Assembly (NCBI RefSeq): GCF_000829905.1
Contig: NZ_CDPP01000005.1
Span: 310,001 to 374,000 of the forward strand
Reading direction: 5' to 3'
Origin: Beduini massiliensis
GTDB lineage: Bacteria > Bacillota_I > Bacilli_A > Erysipelotrichales > Coprobacillaceae
Length of the DNA: 64,000 bases
This document shows positions 1-8,634 of this stretch, piece after piece. A model generated the notes under the pieces. The model was not told the DNA's origin. It did not search any database and saw only the letters and a list, made by a program, of their open reading frames with translations. Each line of letters starts with the position of its first letter. Position 1 is the stretch's first letter. The position numbers were made by a program, and so were the translations under genes.

Positions 1-373
1 AGCCTTTATTGCGTTCTTCAATATTAAACGGATGTCCGGCTGTATAAAAGCCACAAAATGGAGCAATAAATACATTATCACCAAAAGTAACTTCTGCCCC
101 ATCTAAAATCGTACAGTAATAGTTAGCATAGAAGTTTTTTCCTACTGTAATATTATAGCCATAATCACATTTAAAGGGAGAATGAATCACAAGGTTCTCT
201 CCTGCTTGCTTAAGTATTCTGCGAATCAACGCCTCTCTTTCTTCAAACATAGAGGGTTTTAACTGGTTATATTCATGGCAAAGATCTCGGCATACAATAG
301 ATTCTCTAATGAGTTCTTCATCATAGTTCGCATCATACAACATTCCTAATTTTGCTTTTTCTTTTTCTGTCAT
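1..373 (-). CDS. Sugar O-acetyltransferase (maltose/galactoside type), 3' end cut by window
   Basis: The protein reads leftward from an ATG at 371-373 preceded by GGAGAAAG and runs off the window edge, so its C-terminus is missing. It opens with MTEKEKAKLG, the usual N-terminus of maltose/galactoside acetyltransferases, which move acetyl from acetyl-CoA to a sugar hydroxyl. The start of the left-handed beta-helix is present, including KCDYGYNI and FYTAGHPFN, where the His is the expected catalytic base. Two related enzymes lie at 17003 and 18777. Substrate cannot be told from sequence. Confidence 0.9.
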   Translation of the reverse strand, partial: MTEKEKAKLGMLYDANYDEELIRESIVCRDLCHEYNQLKPSMFEEREALIRRILKQAGENLVIHSPFKCDYGYNITVGKNFYANYYCTILDGAEVTFGDNVFIAPFCGFYTAGHPFNIEERNKG

Positions 374-527
374 GTCTTTCTCCTTAATTCATATTAACAG
401 GTCATTCTGTCTGTTTCATCATACAATAAATTCCTTTTCATTAAAATTGTTTTATATCAATTTGTCTTCTCCTACGCATAAATCACTCAACTTCGTAAAC
501 ACTTATATTAATAAGGAGATGGTCAGA

Positions 528-1298
528 GTGCTTTATTTATTCATTGCTTTAACGGCTTCAATCATCGGTGCAATATCCGGTTTAGGGGGCGGCGTCATTA
601 TTAAACCGATCTTAGATGCCATCGGACACTATGATATTACAACCATTAATCTTCTTTCCTCTTTTACCGTTTTATCAATGGCTGTGGCTTCTACCATGCG
701 GCATTATCAAGCAAAAACAGTTTTTGACCAAAGTATGACCCCGCTCTTAATTATCGGATCGATCGTTGGGGCTATGCTTGGCGATTCATTGTTGACAAAA
801 ACCATTGAGTATGCCCATTACCCTCAGCAAGTCAAACAGCTGCAAAACATTTTATTATTGATTTTGCTTAGCATCGTTCTTCTTTATATTAATTATTTTA
901 ATAAAAAATTTCAATTTCATATGAAACATCGTGGTTTTATTCTTTTCATCGGATTAAGTTTAGGCTTTATATCCACACTCCTAGGAATCGGCGGTGGTCC
1001 TATCAATATCATGGCACTGACTTTGTTTTTTGCATTGCCGGCCAAAGATGCGTCCATCAATTCTCTAATACTTATTTTATTTTCGCAGGCTTCCAAGATA
1101 TTTAATGTCTTTTTAAATCACGATTTACTCAGCTATGATTTAAGCATGCTGTTATACATGATCCCCGGTGGAATTATCGGAGGTTTGCTTGGCTCTAAAC
1201 TCAATCATCGGCTTTCTAGCCAGATGGTGAAAGCTGCTTTTAATCTGGTATTGTTGTTTACGATGATGACAACCCTTTATAATATTTGTATTTCCTGA
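528..1298 (+). CDS. TauE/SafE-family membrane permease
   Basis: A hydrophobic protein of about 256 residues with seven to eight predicted membrane segments. Two glycine-rich repeats (ISGLGGGVIIKP near the N-terminus and LLGIGGGPINIM in the second half) mark the TauE/SafE family of anion or sulfur-compound exporters. The open frame extends upstream to 372, but that stretch lacks membrane character. AAGGAG at 513-518 touches an ATG at 519 and is 9 bases from the GTG at 528, so GTG is chosen and gives the usual family length. It is not next to the sulfite reductase genes, so a sulfite role is only a family-level guess. Confidence 0.85.
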   Translation: MLYLFIALTASIIGAISGLGGGVIIKPILDAIGHYDITTINLLSSFTVLSMAVASTMRHYQAKTVFDQSMTPLLIIGSIVGAMLGDSLLTKTIEYAHYPQQVKQLQNILLLILLSIVLLYINYFNKKFQFHMKHRGFILFIGLSLGFISTLLGIGGGPINIMALTLFFALPAKDASINSLILILFSQASKIFNVFLNHDLLSYDLSMLLYMIPGGIIGGLLGSKLNHRLSSQMVKAAFNLVLLFTMMTTLYNICIS

Positions 1299-1380
1299 CA
1301 TATCCCGGTCACCAATTTAATAAGATAGCATAGATTATATTAAGTATTATCTATTTGCACTGCATCATCCCTACAGTACA

Positions 1381-1459
1381 AACTGATCAAGCGCCGTTTA
1401 ACGGTAGCCGGGCTATCGAAGATAGCAGCAAATCTCTTATGAGCATTTGCGGGACAGAC
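1381..1459 (+). ncRNA. NiCo (czcD) riboswitch aptamer
   Basis: The stretch matches the NiCo/czcD aptamer in order: CTGATCAAGC at 1383-1392, a helix CCGT/ACGG (1394-1404), the conserved AGCCGGGC (1406-1413), a helix CTATC/GATAG around a GAA loop (1413-1425), GCAAAT (1428-1433) pairing with ATTTGC (1445-1450), and the terminal GGGACAG (1451-1457). The family binds Ni(II) and Co(II), with later work also reporting Fe(II). The 3' strand of the last helix is also the 5' arm of the following terminator. Metal binding should therefore block termination and switch on the downstream ATPase. Recognised by pattern; no covariance model was run. Confidence 0.9.
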
Positions 1460-1485
1460 GTATGTTCCGCAAATGCTTTTTATTT
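1442..1485 (+). terminator. Riboswitch-controlled intrinsic terminator
   Basis: AGCATTTGCGG (1442-1452) and CCGCAAATGCT (1467-1477) form a perfect 11-bp stem followed by TTTTTATTT. Its 5' arm overlaps the aptamer bases 1445-1457, so aptamer folding and terminator folding exclude each other. Confidence 0.92.
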
Positions 1486-1549
1486 AGCGGAATGATCAAA
1501 AGAATGTGAGTGCCATATAGAGCTATCTTGTACATGGGAGGTAACTTAT

Positions 1550-4069
1550 ATGACAAAAAGTACAGGAAAATTAGGATTAACTTCAAAAGAGGCAAAAGAG
1601 CTTCAACAATTATTTGGTAAAAATGAATTGATATCCGCCTCTAACCCAAGCTTTTTAAAAAAACTTGCAGGTGTTCTTTGTGAACCCATGTTTTTATTAT
1701 TGCTGGTGACAGCTACGATTTATTTTATCTTAGGAGAACCTCGTGACGGAAGTGTCATGTTGGTTTTTGTTTTAGCAATGATCAGCATCGATCTTTTACA
1801 AGAATGGAAAACCGATCAGACTTTGAAAGCTCTGAAAGACTTATCCAGTCCGCACATTCAAGTCATTCGTGACAATCAGGAATATTCTATTGAAAGTGTT
1901 GATTTAGTTCCCGGAGATGTCATGATTCTTTATGAAGGGACATTAATTCCCGCCGATGGCATCCTTTTAAGCGGTCATGATTTATGTATCAATGAATCTA
2001 CTCTGACAGGTGAAGCAGAACCTGTCTGGAAAACCGTTGACAAAAACCAAAAAGACGACACTTATTGGCGTAAAGATTACTGCTATGCTGGAACAATGGT
2101 TACACAAGGCAGTGGCTACGTTCAAGTTGAAAAGATTGGCAGCCTAACCGAATATGGAAAGATAGGTAAAACAATCTTAGAGACCGCTGTTGACCCTACC
2201 CCATTGCAAAAACAAACAAAACAGCTGATCAAAAGCTGTACTTGGATCGCTTTAGGTTCGTTTTTACTTGTATGTCTGCTGACATGGCTGAATGTATCGG
2301 AATACGCCTTCATGGATCGTTTAATTAAAAGTTTTCTTTCAGGCATTACCTTAGCCATGGCGTTGATCCCGGAAGAGTTTCCGGTTGTCCTGACTGTTTT
2401 TTTATCCATGGGGGCATGGCGTTTAGCTAAAAAGCATTCGTTAGTCAAACGTTTGCCTTCTGTAGAAACATTAGGAGCAGTGTCTGTTTTATGTGTCGAT
2501 AAAACCGGGACACTGACACAAAATCAAATGGCAGTAGAAGAAATCTGTCCTTTTTATAACTTAACTCAAGAGTTTTTAGAGACACTTGGAGCCGCTTGTG
2601 AAAAAATGACCTATGATCCAATGGAAATTGCGGTTTTGGATTATTGTCAGCTTCATGGGCTTACTAAAGATGCCCTGTTTAAAGGGGAATTAATTGATGA
2701 ATACCCCTTTACTAACGAAACAAAAATGATGGGGCATATTTGGCAAAGAGAAAACAGACTGTTCATTGCCGCCAAAGGGTCTCCCGAAAGCATTTTATCG
2801 ATCTCTTGTTTGGATTCATTGCAAAAAAAGGAAATTTATCAAAAAATTGAAGCCTTGTCTTCGCGTGGTTTGCGTGTGTTAGCCGTAGGACAGCAGCAAC
2901 TAGAAAGCGTATCGCAAATACCCAAACAGATTGAAGACTGTAAGCTCAATTTTTTAGGATTGATTGCTTTCATTGATCCTCCGCGCCCATTGATTTCAAA
3001 AGAAATTCAGCGTTGATATCAAGCGGGAATTCAAATGATCATGATTACGGGAGATAATGGGATTACCGCAAGAGGAATCGCCGATCAAATTGGCATGGAT
3101 CAAAATAGCAGAATCATCACCGGTGAACAGATTGATCAGCTCTTGGATGAAGAACTGCAAAAAGCCGTCGCCAATGTTAATATATTCTCACGCGTTATCC
3201 CCAATCATAAAATGCGAATTGTTCAAGCCCTTAAAGCAAATGGAGAAATCGTTGCCATGACCGGAGATGGAGTCAACGATGCTCCTGCTTTGAAAAGTGC
3301 GGATATCGGTATCGCAATGGGAAAACGCGGAAGTGAAGTTTCTCGCGAAGCCGCCGACCTCATTTTGCTGGATGACAATTTTGCCACAATATTAGATACG
3401 GTAGAAGACGGCCGTCGTATCTATGACAATATTAAAAAAGCCGTTAATTATATTTTTACTATTCATATTCCTATTGCCTTATCTTCATTGCTTGGACCCT
3501 TATTAAAAATATCGCCGGATGCCTTGCTTTTACTTCCAATCCATATTGTATTAATGGAATTGATCATCGATCCCACTTGTTCGATTGTATTAGAACGGCT
3601 TCCTAAAGAAGAGACGATTATGAAACGTGCTCCCCGAAAAGCAAATACGCCGCTTTTAAGCCATGCACTCCTATTAAAAAGTATCTTACAGGGACTGATG
3701 ATGTTTATTGCTTCATTTGGTACCTATTATCTTTATTATATTGACAAAGGAGATCCTTTTTTAGCGCGTACAATGGGGATGACCATTATTATTTTTGCGA
3801 ATATCTTTCTTGTTTTAGTGAACAGTTCCAATCAGAGTTTAGTCATCCATTCGATCAAAAGTTTATTTCAAGATCGTATTATCTGCCTATCTCTTTGTCT
3901 CACCCTCTTGATGCTTGGGATTATCCTTTATACACCGCTCCATCTGTTTTTTAAATTAGTGCCATTATCTTTGTCACAGCTGCTTCTTTCTTTATTCATC
4001 GGTGCATTCTGTGTGTTCTGGTATGAAGGAATAAAGTTCTATCTGCAAAAAAAGCACCCGTTGAAATGA
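1550..4069 (+). pseudogene. P-type cation-transporting ATPase interrupted by in-frame TGA
   Basis: Two open segments in one frame (1550-3016 and 3017-4069) together encode a P2-type ATPase of about 839 codons, the normal family length. The first part carries LTGEA (about 153), IPEEFP in the ion-binding membrane helix (about 274) and DKTGTLT with the phosphorylated Asp near 317. The second has MITGDN, MTGDGVNDAP (about 570) and the C-terminal membrane helices with ELIIDPTCS. Codon 489 (3014-3016) is TGA, between KEIQR and YQAGI, where relatives usually have Cys. The second segment has no ribosome site, so independent expression is unlikely. The NiCo riboswitch upstream suggests Ni/Co (or Fe) efflux. 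It could be a real nonsense mutation, a sequencing error or readthrough. Start ATG follows GGGAGG. Confidence 0.85.
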
Positions 4070-4076
4070 GGGCACT
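4047..4076 (-). terminator. Terminator of the DUF1801 gene
   Basis: On the minus strand AGTGCCC (4076-4070) pairs with GGGTGCT (4059-4053) with two G-U pairs, followed by seven Ts. It lies inside the last codons of the convergent ATPase gene. Confidence 0.6.
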
Positions 4077-4077
4077 T

Positions 4078-4425
4078 TTAACTATGTAAGTTTTCTTTTA
4101 CACGATATTTTACGATTTGCACAATTAAATCTTTAGGCAAGGGTTTATCCAAAGGAAATTGAATTGCCCCTTTTGAGTGCTTAAAAGAATGATCAAACTG
4201 TTTTAAATAATAGATGACGCCACTCTCTCCCGGATAAAAACCCAGATGATGCTTATTCATTGCAAAATGAACAAGATTTCCATGCAAATAAAAGGTTGGC
4301 ATCCCCCAGCTTATTTTTTCTACCGTATCTGCCGGAACGTTTTCTTTGATGATCTTATAAATTTCCTTCATTATTTCCTGCTGATCTTGCTCAAATTCTG
4401 CGATGTACTGTTGAATCGGACTCAT
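4078..4425 (-). CDS. DUF1801 (YdhG-like) domain protein
   Basis: A 115-residue cytoplasmic protein of the DUF1801/YdhG family, with the typical WGMPTFYLHGNLVHFA core and a C-terminal VKYRVKENL segment. Members are small alpha-beta proteins, some described as frataxin-like iron chaperones, but the biochemical role is not established and no metal ligand set can be assigned here. ATG is preceded by CAGGAGG. It stands alone, convergent with the ATPase gene, and has its own terminator. Confidence 0.8.
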   Translation of the reverse strand: MSPIQQYIAEFEQDQQEIMKEIYKIIKENVPADTVEKISWGMPTFYLHGNLVHFAMNKHHLGFYPGESGVIYYLKQFDHSFKHSKGAIQFPLDKPLPKDLIVQIVKYRVKENLHS

Positions 4426-4555
4426 AACGGCCTCCTGTCTTAATTCATCTTAGCACGATTGTAAGTACAAATTCAATTCTTTTAGAATTCAAGATAAACG
4501 CTATAAACAGTGTTCACTAGTTTTCATAAGATAGAATGTAGAAAGGAGGTTACGC

Positions 4556-4936
4556 ATGGCAATCATCAATTCAATACAAAATACAGCAAATATAGTGTAC
4601 GGAGGACAAACAATTAACAGTAATGCTGTCAGCACTCTGCTTTTATTACCTCCCACCATCTTAAAAGCCGTTGATAAATTAACTGCAAAAATCGGAGATA
4701 CTCTGGCATATACGATTACGATTACTAATGTTTCATTAAGTGATATTTCCAGCATTGTTTTTAGCGATACCATCGCTGCCGGTGCAACTTATGTCGCAGA
4801 TTCTTTTAGTGTCAACGGGACAAAAGCGACTCCTACAGTCGCCGGTCAGGTCATCTCTTATACGATTCCGACCATTGCCGCAGCAGGAACGGCAACCATA
4901 AAATTCAATGTTACCGTTATAGGTGGAAACAGTTAA
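4556..4936 (+). CDS. Small DUF11-domain protein
   Basis: 126 residues behind a strong AAAGGAGG site 6 bases before the ATG. Residues about 38-122 form one DUF11-type beta-sandwich: KAVDKLTAKIGDTLAYTI, then TITNVS, FSDTIAAGATYV and an AGTATIKFNV strand. The first 35 residues (NTANIVYGGQTI and a leucine run before two prolines) resemble the linker seen between such domains in large surface proteins. No signal peptide, LPXTG motif or membrane anchor is visible, unusual for a domain family mostly found outside the cell. The gene is monocistronic with its own terminator. Function unknown. Confidence 0.75.
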   Translation: MAIINSIQNTANIVYGGQTINSNAVSTLLLLPPTILKAVDKLTAKIGDTLAYTITITNVSLSDISSIVFSDTIAAGATYVADSFSVNGTKATPTVAGQVISYTIPTIAAAGTATIKFNVTVIGGNS

Positions 4937-4942
4937 AAAAAT

Positions 4943-4972
4943 GGTGTACATTTCTATGTACACCGTTTTTTT
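4943..4972. terminator. Bidirectional terminator
   Basis: GGTGTACAT (4943-4951) and ATGTACACC (4956-4964) make a perfect 9-bp stem with a TTCT loop. It has a T run on the plus side and an A run on the other, serving both the DUF11 gene and the convergent gene ending at 4971. Confidence 0.9.
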
Positions 4973-5801
4973 ATTTCCAAGAAGCCGGTTTTTTTAAATA
5001 AGGCGGCAAACGGGTTTGAGCATCACCGATAGCGGCATTGATCTGTCCTTGCGTTAAAAAGAGACATTCGTAAAGATCCGCTCCGCTAAAGTTAACCTGA
5101 CGAAGATCTGCTCCTAAGAAGTTAACCCGTATCAACTGGCTTTTCCTAAAATCACTGCCAATCAACAGAGCCATACTGAAATCTGTTTTATCAAACAACC
5201 GATGATCAAACTTTTTAGAAAACATCGGTTTCTTAGGCCGGTCTGACCACTGAGAACCAAAACGTCGGCTTACCTCTTTCAAAATAATATTAGTGCGTTC
5301 ATGCAGATTTGCCTGCGAACAATGCTTCAAATGATCTAAATCCATATAAGCGGATTCGATTTCAGAAAGTATTTGCACAATATCCGGCAATAAATCCTCA
5401 ACCTGATTTAAACAAGTACATTGCAGTAAATACCAACGCATTTGCTGAAGTTGAAATACTTTCATAAAATCAGAGAACAACTGTTCTTTTAAATCAGGGT
5501 GCTCCCACCATAATGTACCCGCATAAAGCGACTGGGTGATAATTTGTCCGGCACCAAAACAATCATAATGCGTACAGCCGGTTAAATTTCTTTTTGCCAG
5601 ATCAGAATGGATCGCACAGAGTCCATTTGGACATAAGTGAATGCAGGGCACACCTGCTTTTTTATCTTGAGGAAATCCATCTATTTTAGAAAAATATAAT
5701 GCCACACAGCATATGCCGCTACAATTTTGGCAGTCAATAGTTAAAGGCTTCATCAAATGAGAATCTATAGGATGTTTATATAATCCAGTTTTTACTTTCA
5801 T
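4971..5801 (-). CDS. Cysteine-rich pentapeptide-repeat protein
   Basis: A soluble 276-residue protein. The first 80 residues hold a Cys cluster (CQNCSGICC, then CIHLCPNGLC and CTHYDC) that could bind a metal or iron-sulfur centre. Residues about 205-255 are pentapeptide repeats of the A(D/N)LXX kind (MALLIGSDFRKSQL, NFLGADLRQVNFSGADLYECLF). The repeat stretch is short, so it need not form the long helix of Qnr-type gyrase protectors. The ATG overlaps the upstream stop as ATGA, so translation is probably coupled to the NTF2-like gene. Function unknown. Confidence 0.8.
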   Translation of the reverse strand: MKVKTGLYKHPIDSHLMKPLTIDCQNCSGICCVALYFSKIDGFPQDKKAGVPCIHLCPNGLCAIHSDLAKRNLTGCTHYDCFGAGQIITQSLYAGTLWWEHPDLKEQLFSDFMKVFQLQQMRWYLLQCTCLNQVEDLLPDIVQILSEIESAYMDLDHLKHCSQANLHERTNIILKEVSRRFGSQWSDRPKKPMFSKKFDHRLFDKTDFSMALLIGSDFRKSQLIRVNFLGADLRQVNFSGADLYECLFLTQGQINAAIGDAQTRLPPYLKKPASWK

Positions 5802-6166
5802 TTTTTACAATATGGAGAATAATGCTGAGATTTAGATTCAAATTCTTTTAAAGAGATAATTTTATTATTCTCATCAAAACAGATTAAACTAACCCCATCA
5901 AATTCATCTGCTTTCTCATCATAAATACACTTGAAATGCCATTCAACCATCCATTTATGTCCTAACTGCCACATATCTTTAATCTTCCATTCCAAAACAT
6001 CTCCATGCTGATGCCAGTCTTTGAACCACCTTTTTAATTCATTAATGCCATGATATTTTGGACCATAGCATTCACTATAATAGGTTTCATCATTAAAAAG
6101 CTGATCCATGCAGCTGATTTCATTATTTACCCATGCCTGAAAATAAGTTTCAATCTTGTTTTTCAA
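5798..6166 (-). CDS. NTF2/SnoaL-like protein
   Basis: About 122 residues with the compact NTF2-like cone-fold pattern: an N-terminal helix (KIETYFQAWVNNEI), YSECYGPKYHGINELKRWF, then strands VLEWKIKDMW, WMVEWHFKCIY and DGVSLICF. The family covers isomerases, cyclases and pure binding proteins, so substrate is open. The frame stays open into the sirohaem gene upstream, but GAGGGG at 6173-6178 lies 6 bases from a TTG at 6166, giving the normal domain start. It overlaps the next gene by ATGA. Confidence 0.75.
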   Translation of the reverse strand: MKNKIETYFQAWVNNEISCMDQLFNDETYYSECYGPKYHGINELKRWFKDWHQHGDVLEWKIKDMWQLGHKWMVEWHFKCIYDEKADEFDGVSLICFDENNKIISLKEFESKSQHYSPYCKK

Positions 6167-6220
6167 ACAAATCCCCTCACTTTCTTCTCTAAGTATAAAC
6201 AAAATAGTTGAAAATGTATA

Positions 6221-6246
6221 GAAAAAGAGCACTTCGATAGTGCCCC
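6221..6246 (-). terminator. Terminator of the hem/siroheme operon
   Basis: On the minus strand GGGCACT, a 5-base loop and AGTGCTC are followed by five Ts, just after the stop of the precorrin-2 dehydrogenase gene. Confidence 0.8.
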
Positions 6247-6248
6247 TA

Positions 6249-7358
6249 TTATAAAAAACGCTGTTGAATTTCTTTAGCCAGTAACGTCTGTATGACAGCT
6301 TGTTTAAGTAAAACCGGCGATACATATTGCTGATCTGCGTGCAATCCTTCAATATCATGTTTATAATGATACCCCTCTGATAAAATAAACGGAATAATTT
6401 CATCATAAGCAGATAAGTCAATAGACACCTGAAATTCAATGACCTCACCAAATGTACTGAGGCGTTTCTTTAAATCGGAATTACCCCTAGGATGAATGAT
6501 GAACAAGCGCGATTTTTTATATTCCTTGTAAATCAAAGAAAGAAGATGATCGTCCGTAAACAAAGGATCGGCGATTGGATGCGGCAGAACACTTTCACTG
6601 ATTCTTTCATAAATTCTGCCATAGGATAGTACCATGGGCTGAATCTGCCACTCTCGTTTCAACATTAATAATGTTTTAATTTTTGTGGCATATTGCTCAT
6701 CACGATAAGATAAAGCCATCGCCTGACAGGCTTTAGCAAATTCTATACTTTCTTTTTCTAAAACGCCCGTAAAAATAAGCAAACGACTATTTGGCAGTCT
6801 GAGTAACAGATCAATATTTTCTAATTCACTCTTATTAAACAAGAGTAAATTTTTAAAAAAGGAAGCACGCAGTTCTTTACAAACTAAGTTATTTTCTAAA
6901 ATATATTTTCTTATTCGACAAAGAAAAGCTAATGGCTCATCAAATATTTTTATTTTATCTGTGACCCATTCGACAAAGGCAGGATAGGTGTGTTTCGTTG
7001 AAACCCCTAAGACCAGTTCTTCTGTTTCTGCTTTTTTCATACTTCTCAGACTAGCATGACTCAACGTCGCACTGGCACAAAGTATTTGTCTGGCATTCGC
7101 CTCTTTCATGATCTGTTCATTTAACTCTCGATCATCGGTTGCCGCATAGACAAGAAATGCCCCTTTTAAATCCTTTGACTGATATTTACGAACATGGCAA
7201 ACGCATGGCAAACTCCAGATTTTTTCTATGATATTAGGAGCAATCACTTTAATGTTCGCTTTTTCAGTTGAAAAATCTCGAATTTTACGATATGCCACCT
7301 CTCCTCCTCCAACAACAACAATCTGTTTATCTTTAAAATCAATCAGATAAGGAATCAT
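6249..7358 (-). CDS. Precorrin-2 dehydrogenase fused to a CbiX-like sirohydrochlorin chelatase
   Basis: 369 residues. Residues 1-150 are the Met8/CysG-N type dehydrogenase: the Rossmann start VVVGGGEVAYRK, VYAATDD, and the helical GVSTKHTYPAF segment; this oxidises precorrin-2 to sirohydrochlorin. Residues about 190-369 look like two CbiX-type chelatase repeats. The second has IIHPRGNSD, where the His fits the catalytic HGSR position, and IPFILSEGYHYKHDI. The first has LLIFTGV at that position, so it lacks the His. The chelatase half would insert Fe(II) and finish siroheme. Last gene of the cluster; it overlaps hemL by 20 bases with no clear ribosome site, implying coupled translation. The chelatase assignment is inference. 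Confidence 0.8.
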   Translation of the reverse strand: MIPYLIDFKDKQIVVVGGGEVAYRKIRDFSTEKANIKVIAPNIIEKIWSLPCVCHVRKYQSKDLKGAFLVYAATDDRELNEQIMKEANARQILCASATLSHASLRSMKKAETEELVLGVSTKHTYPAFVEWVTDKIKIFDEPLAFLCRIRKYILENNLVCKELRASFFKNLLLFNKSELENIDLLLRLPNSRLLIFTGVLEKESIEFAKACQAMALSYRDEQYATKIKTLLMLKREWQIQPMVLSYGRIYERISESVLPHPIADPLFTDDHLLSLIYKEYKKSRLFIIHPRGNSDLKKRLSTFGEVIEFQVSIDLSAYDEIIPFILSEGYHYKHDIEGLHADQQYVSPVLLKQAVIQTLLAKEIQQRFL

Positions 7359-8634
7359 GACATTTTACCAGAGCAGAGTAAACAGCATCTAAAGTCTTAT
7401 CTAAATCTTGTTGAGTATGGGCATCACTCAAAAACCATGCCTCGAATTGACTAGGTGCAATTAAAATTCCTTGAGATAACATTTCTTTAAAAAACAGGGC
7501 ATACATCTTAGTATCACATGTTTGAACATCGGCATATCCTTGAATCGGCTGAGAGGTAAAAAATAAGGTCAGCAGACTTTTTTGTCGATGCAGCTGATAA
7601 GGTAAATTCAGTTTGTTTAGAATTTTTTGAATCCCATTTTCTAAATATCGGGCAGAATTTTCAAGATGTTCATATACTTCCGGATGATCTTTTAAATACG
7701 TTAATTGCGCAAGACCGACACGCATTGCCAGCGGATTCCCTGATAACGTTCCCGCCTGATAAACAGGGCCGCTTGGTGAGACCATTTCCATAATTTCTTT
7801 TCTTCCGCCATAAGCCCCTACCGGCAATCCACCGCCAATAATTTTTCCAAAACAAACCATATCCGGAATGATTCCTAAATATTCAGGACAGCTATGATAA
7901 GAGACTCTGAACCCGGTAATCACTTCATCGAAAATTAAAACAATCTGATGTTGATTGCATAATTCTCTTAATCCTTTTAGAAACTCTGCGTTTGCCGGTA
8001 CGATTCCCATATTAGCCGCAATGGGTTCAAGGATAATCGCGGCAATGTCTTGAGGATATTCAGCAATACATTGTTCCACCGATGCAAGATCGTTATACGT
8101 ACAAACAAGCGTCTGGGAAATGATTTCTTCGGGAATTCCCGGACTCGTCGGCATATTGAAGGTTAATGCTCCCGACCCTGCCTTAACCAATAAACCGTCG
8201 CTATGTCCATGATAATTTCCTTCAAATTTGATAATTTTATTTCGATTTGTGTATCCACGAGCGACACGTAAGGCACTCATTGTAGCTTCAGTACCGGAGT
8301 TCACCATTCTTACCTGATCAATTCCCGGATAGCTTTCTACAACTAATTTAGCCATTTCCACCTCTAAATGCGTAGGTAATCCAAAGCTTGTGCCATATTC
8401 ACTAGCTTCTATGATTGCTTTTTTTATGATGGGATGCCCGTGTCCCAAGATCAAAGGTCCCCATGAACAAATATAATCAATATATTCTTTTTCTTCTTCA
8501 TCAATCAAATGACTGCCGTTCCCCTTTTTGGCAAAAACAGGAATACCGTCAACAGATTTGAATGCACGAACAGGAGAATTGACCCCTCCCGGAATATACC
8601 GACAGGCTTCGTTAAACAATTCACGATTAGACAT
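7339..8634 (-). CDS. hemL: Glutamate-1-semialdehyde 2,1-aminomutase
   Basis: 431 residues of class-III aminotransferase fold that converts glutamate-1-semialdehyde to 5-aminolevulinate with PLP. Clear signatures are [11 protein letters not shown] near the start, [34 protein letters not shown] and [15 protein letters not shown], the last containing the PLP lysine. ATG at 8634 is preferred over the GTG at 8643 because GGAAGGG sits 8 bases before it. It overlaps hemB by 8 bases. Confidence 0.95.
   Translation of the reverse strand: MSNRELFNEACRYIPGGVNSPVRAFKSVDGIPVFAKKGNGSHLIDEEEKEYIDYICSWGPLILGHGHPIIKKAIIEASEYGTSFGLPTHLEVEMAKLVVESYPGIDQVRMVNSGTEATMSALRVARGYTNRNKIIKFEGNYHGHSDGLLVKAGSGALTFNMPTSPGIPEEIISQTLVCTYNDLASVEQCIAEYPQDIAAIILEPIAANMGIVPANAEFLKGLRELCNQHQIVLIFDEVITGFRVSYHSCPEYLGIIPDMVCFGKIIGGGLPVGAYGGRKEIMEMVSPSGPVYQAGTLSGNPLAMRVGLAQLTYLKDHPEVYEHLENSARYLENGIQKILNKLNLPYQLHRQKSLLTLFFTSQPIQGYADVQTCDTKMYALFFKEMLSQGILIAPSQFEAWFLSDAHTQQDLDKTLDAVYSALVKCHDSLSD

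Noticed and set aside
372-527. N-terminal extension of the TauE-type permease
   Set aside because: The extra residues are not membrane-like, overlap the divergent gene's start and lack a ribosome site.
2122-2448. Open frame on the minus strand inside the ATPase gene
   Set aside because: Antisense shadow of a conserved coding region, with no ribosome site or family match. The same applies to many other short antisense frames.
3014-3060. Selenocysteine insertion at the ATPase TGA
   Set aside because: A bacterial SECIS needs a stable stem-loop right after the TGA. Only weak pairings (ATCA/TGAT) are visible, and no selenoprotein gene is near. Not excluded, but unsupported.
1296-4069. Reassigned genetic code with TGA as Trp
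   Set aside because: Many intact genes here end in TGA at the expected place (for example 1298, 4069 and 63958), so TGA is a stop.
5798-6451. Long version of the NTF2-like protein (217 residues)
   Set aside because: Its first 95 codons overlap the conserved chelatase gene and the terminator in another frame; a TTG start with a good ribosome site gives the normal domain.
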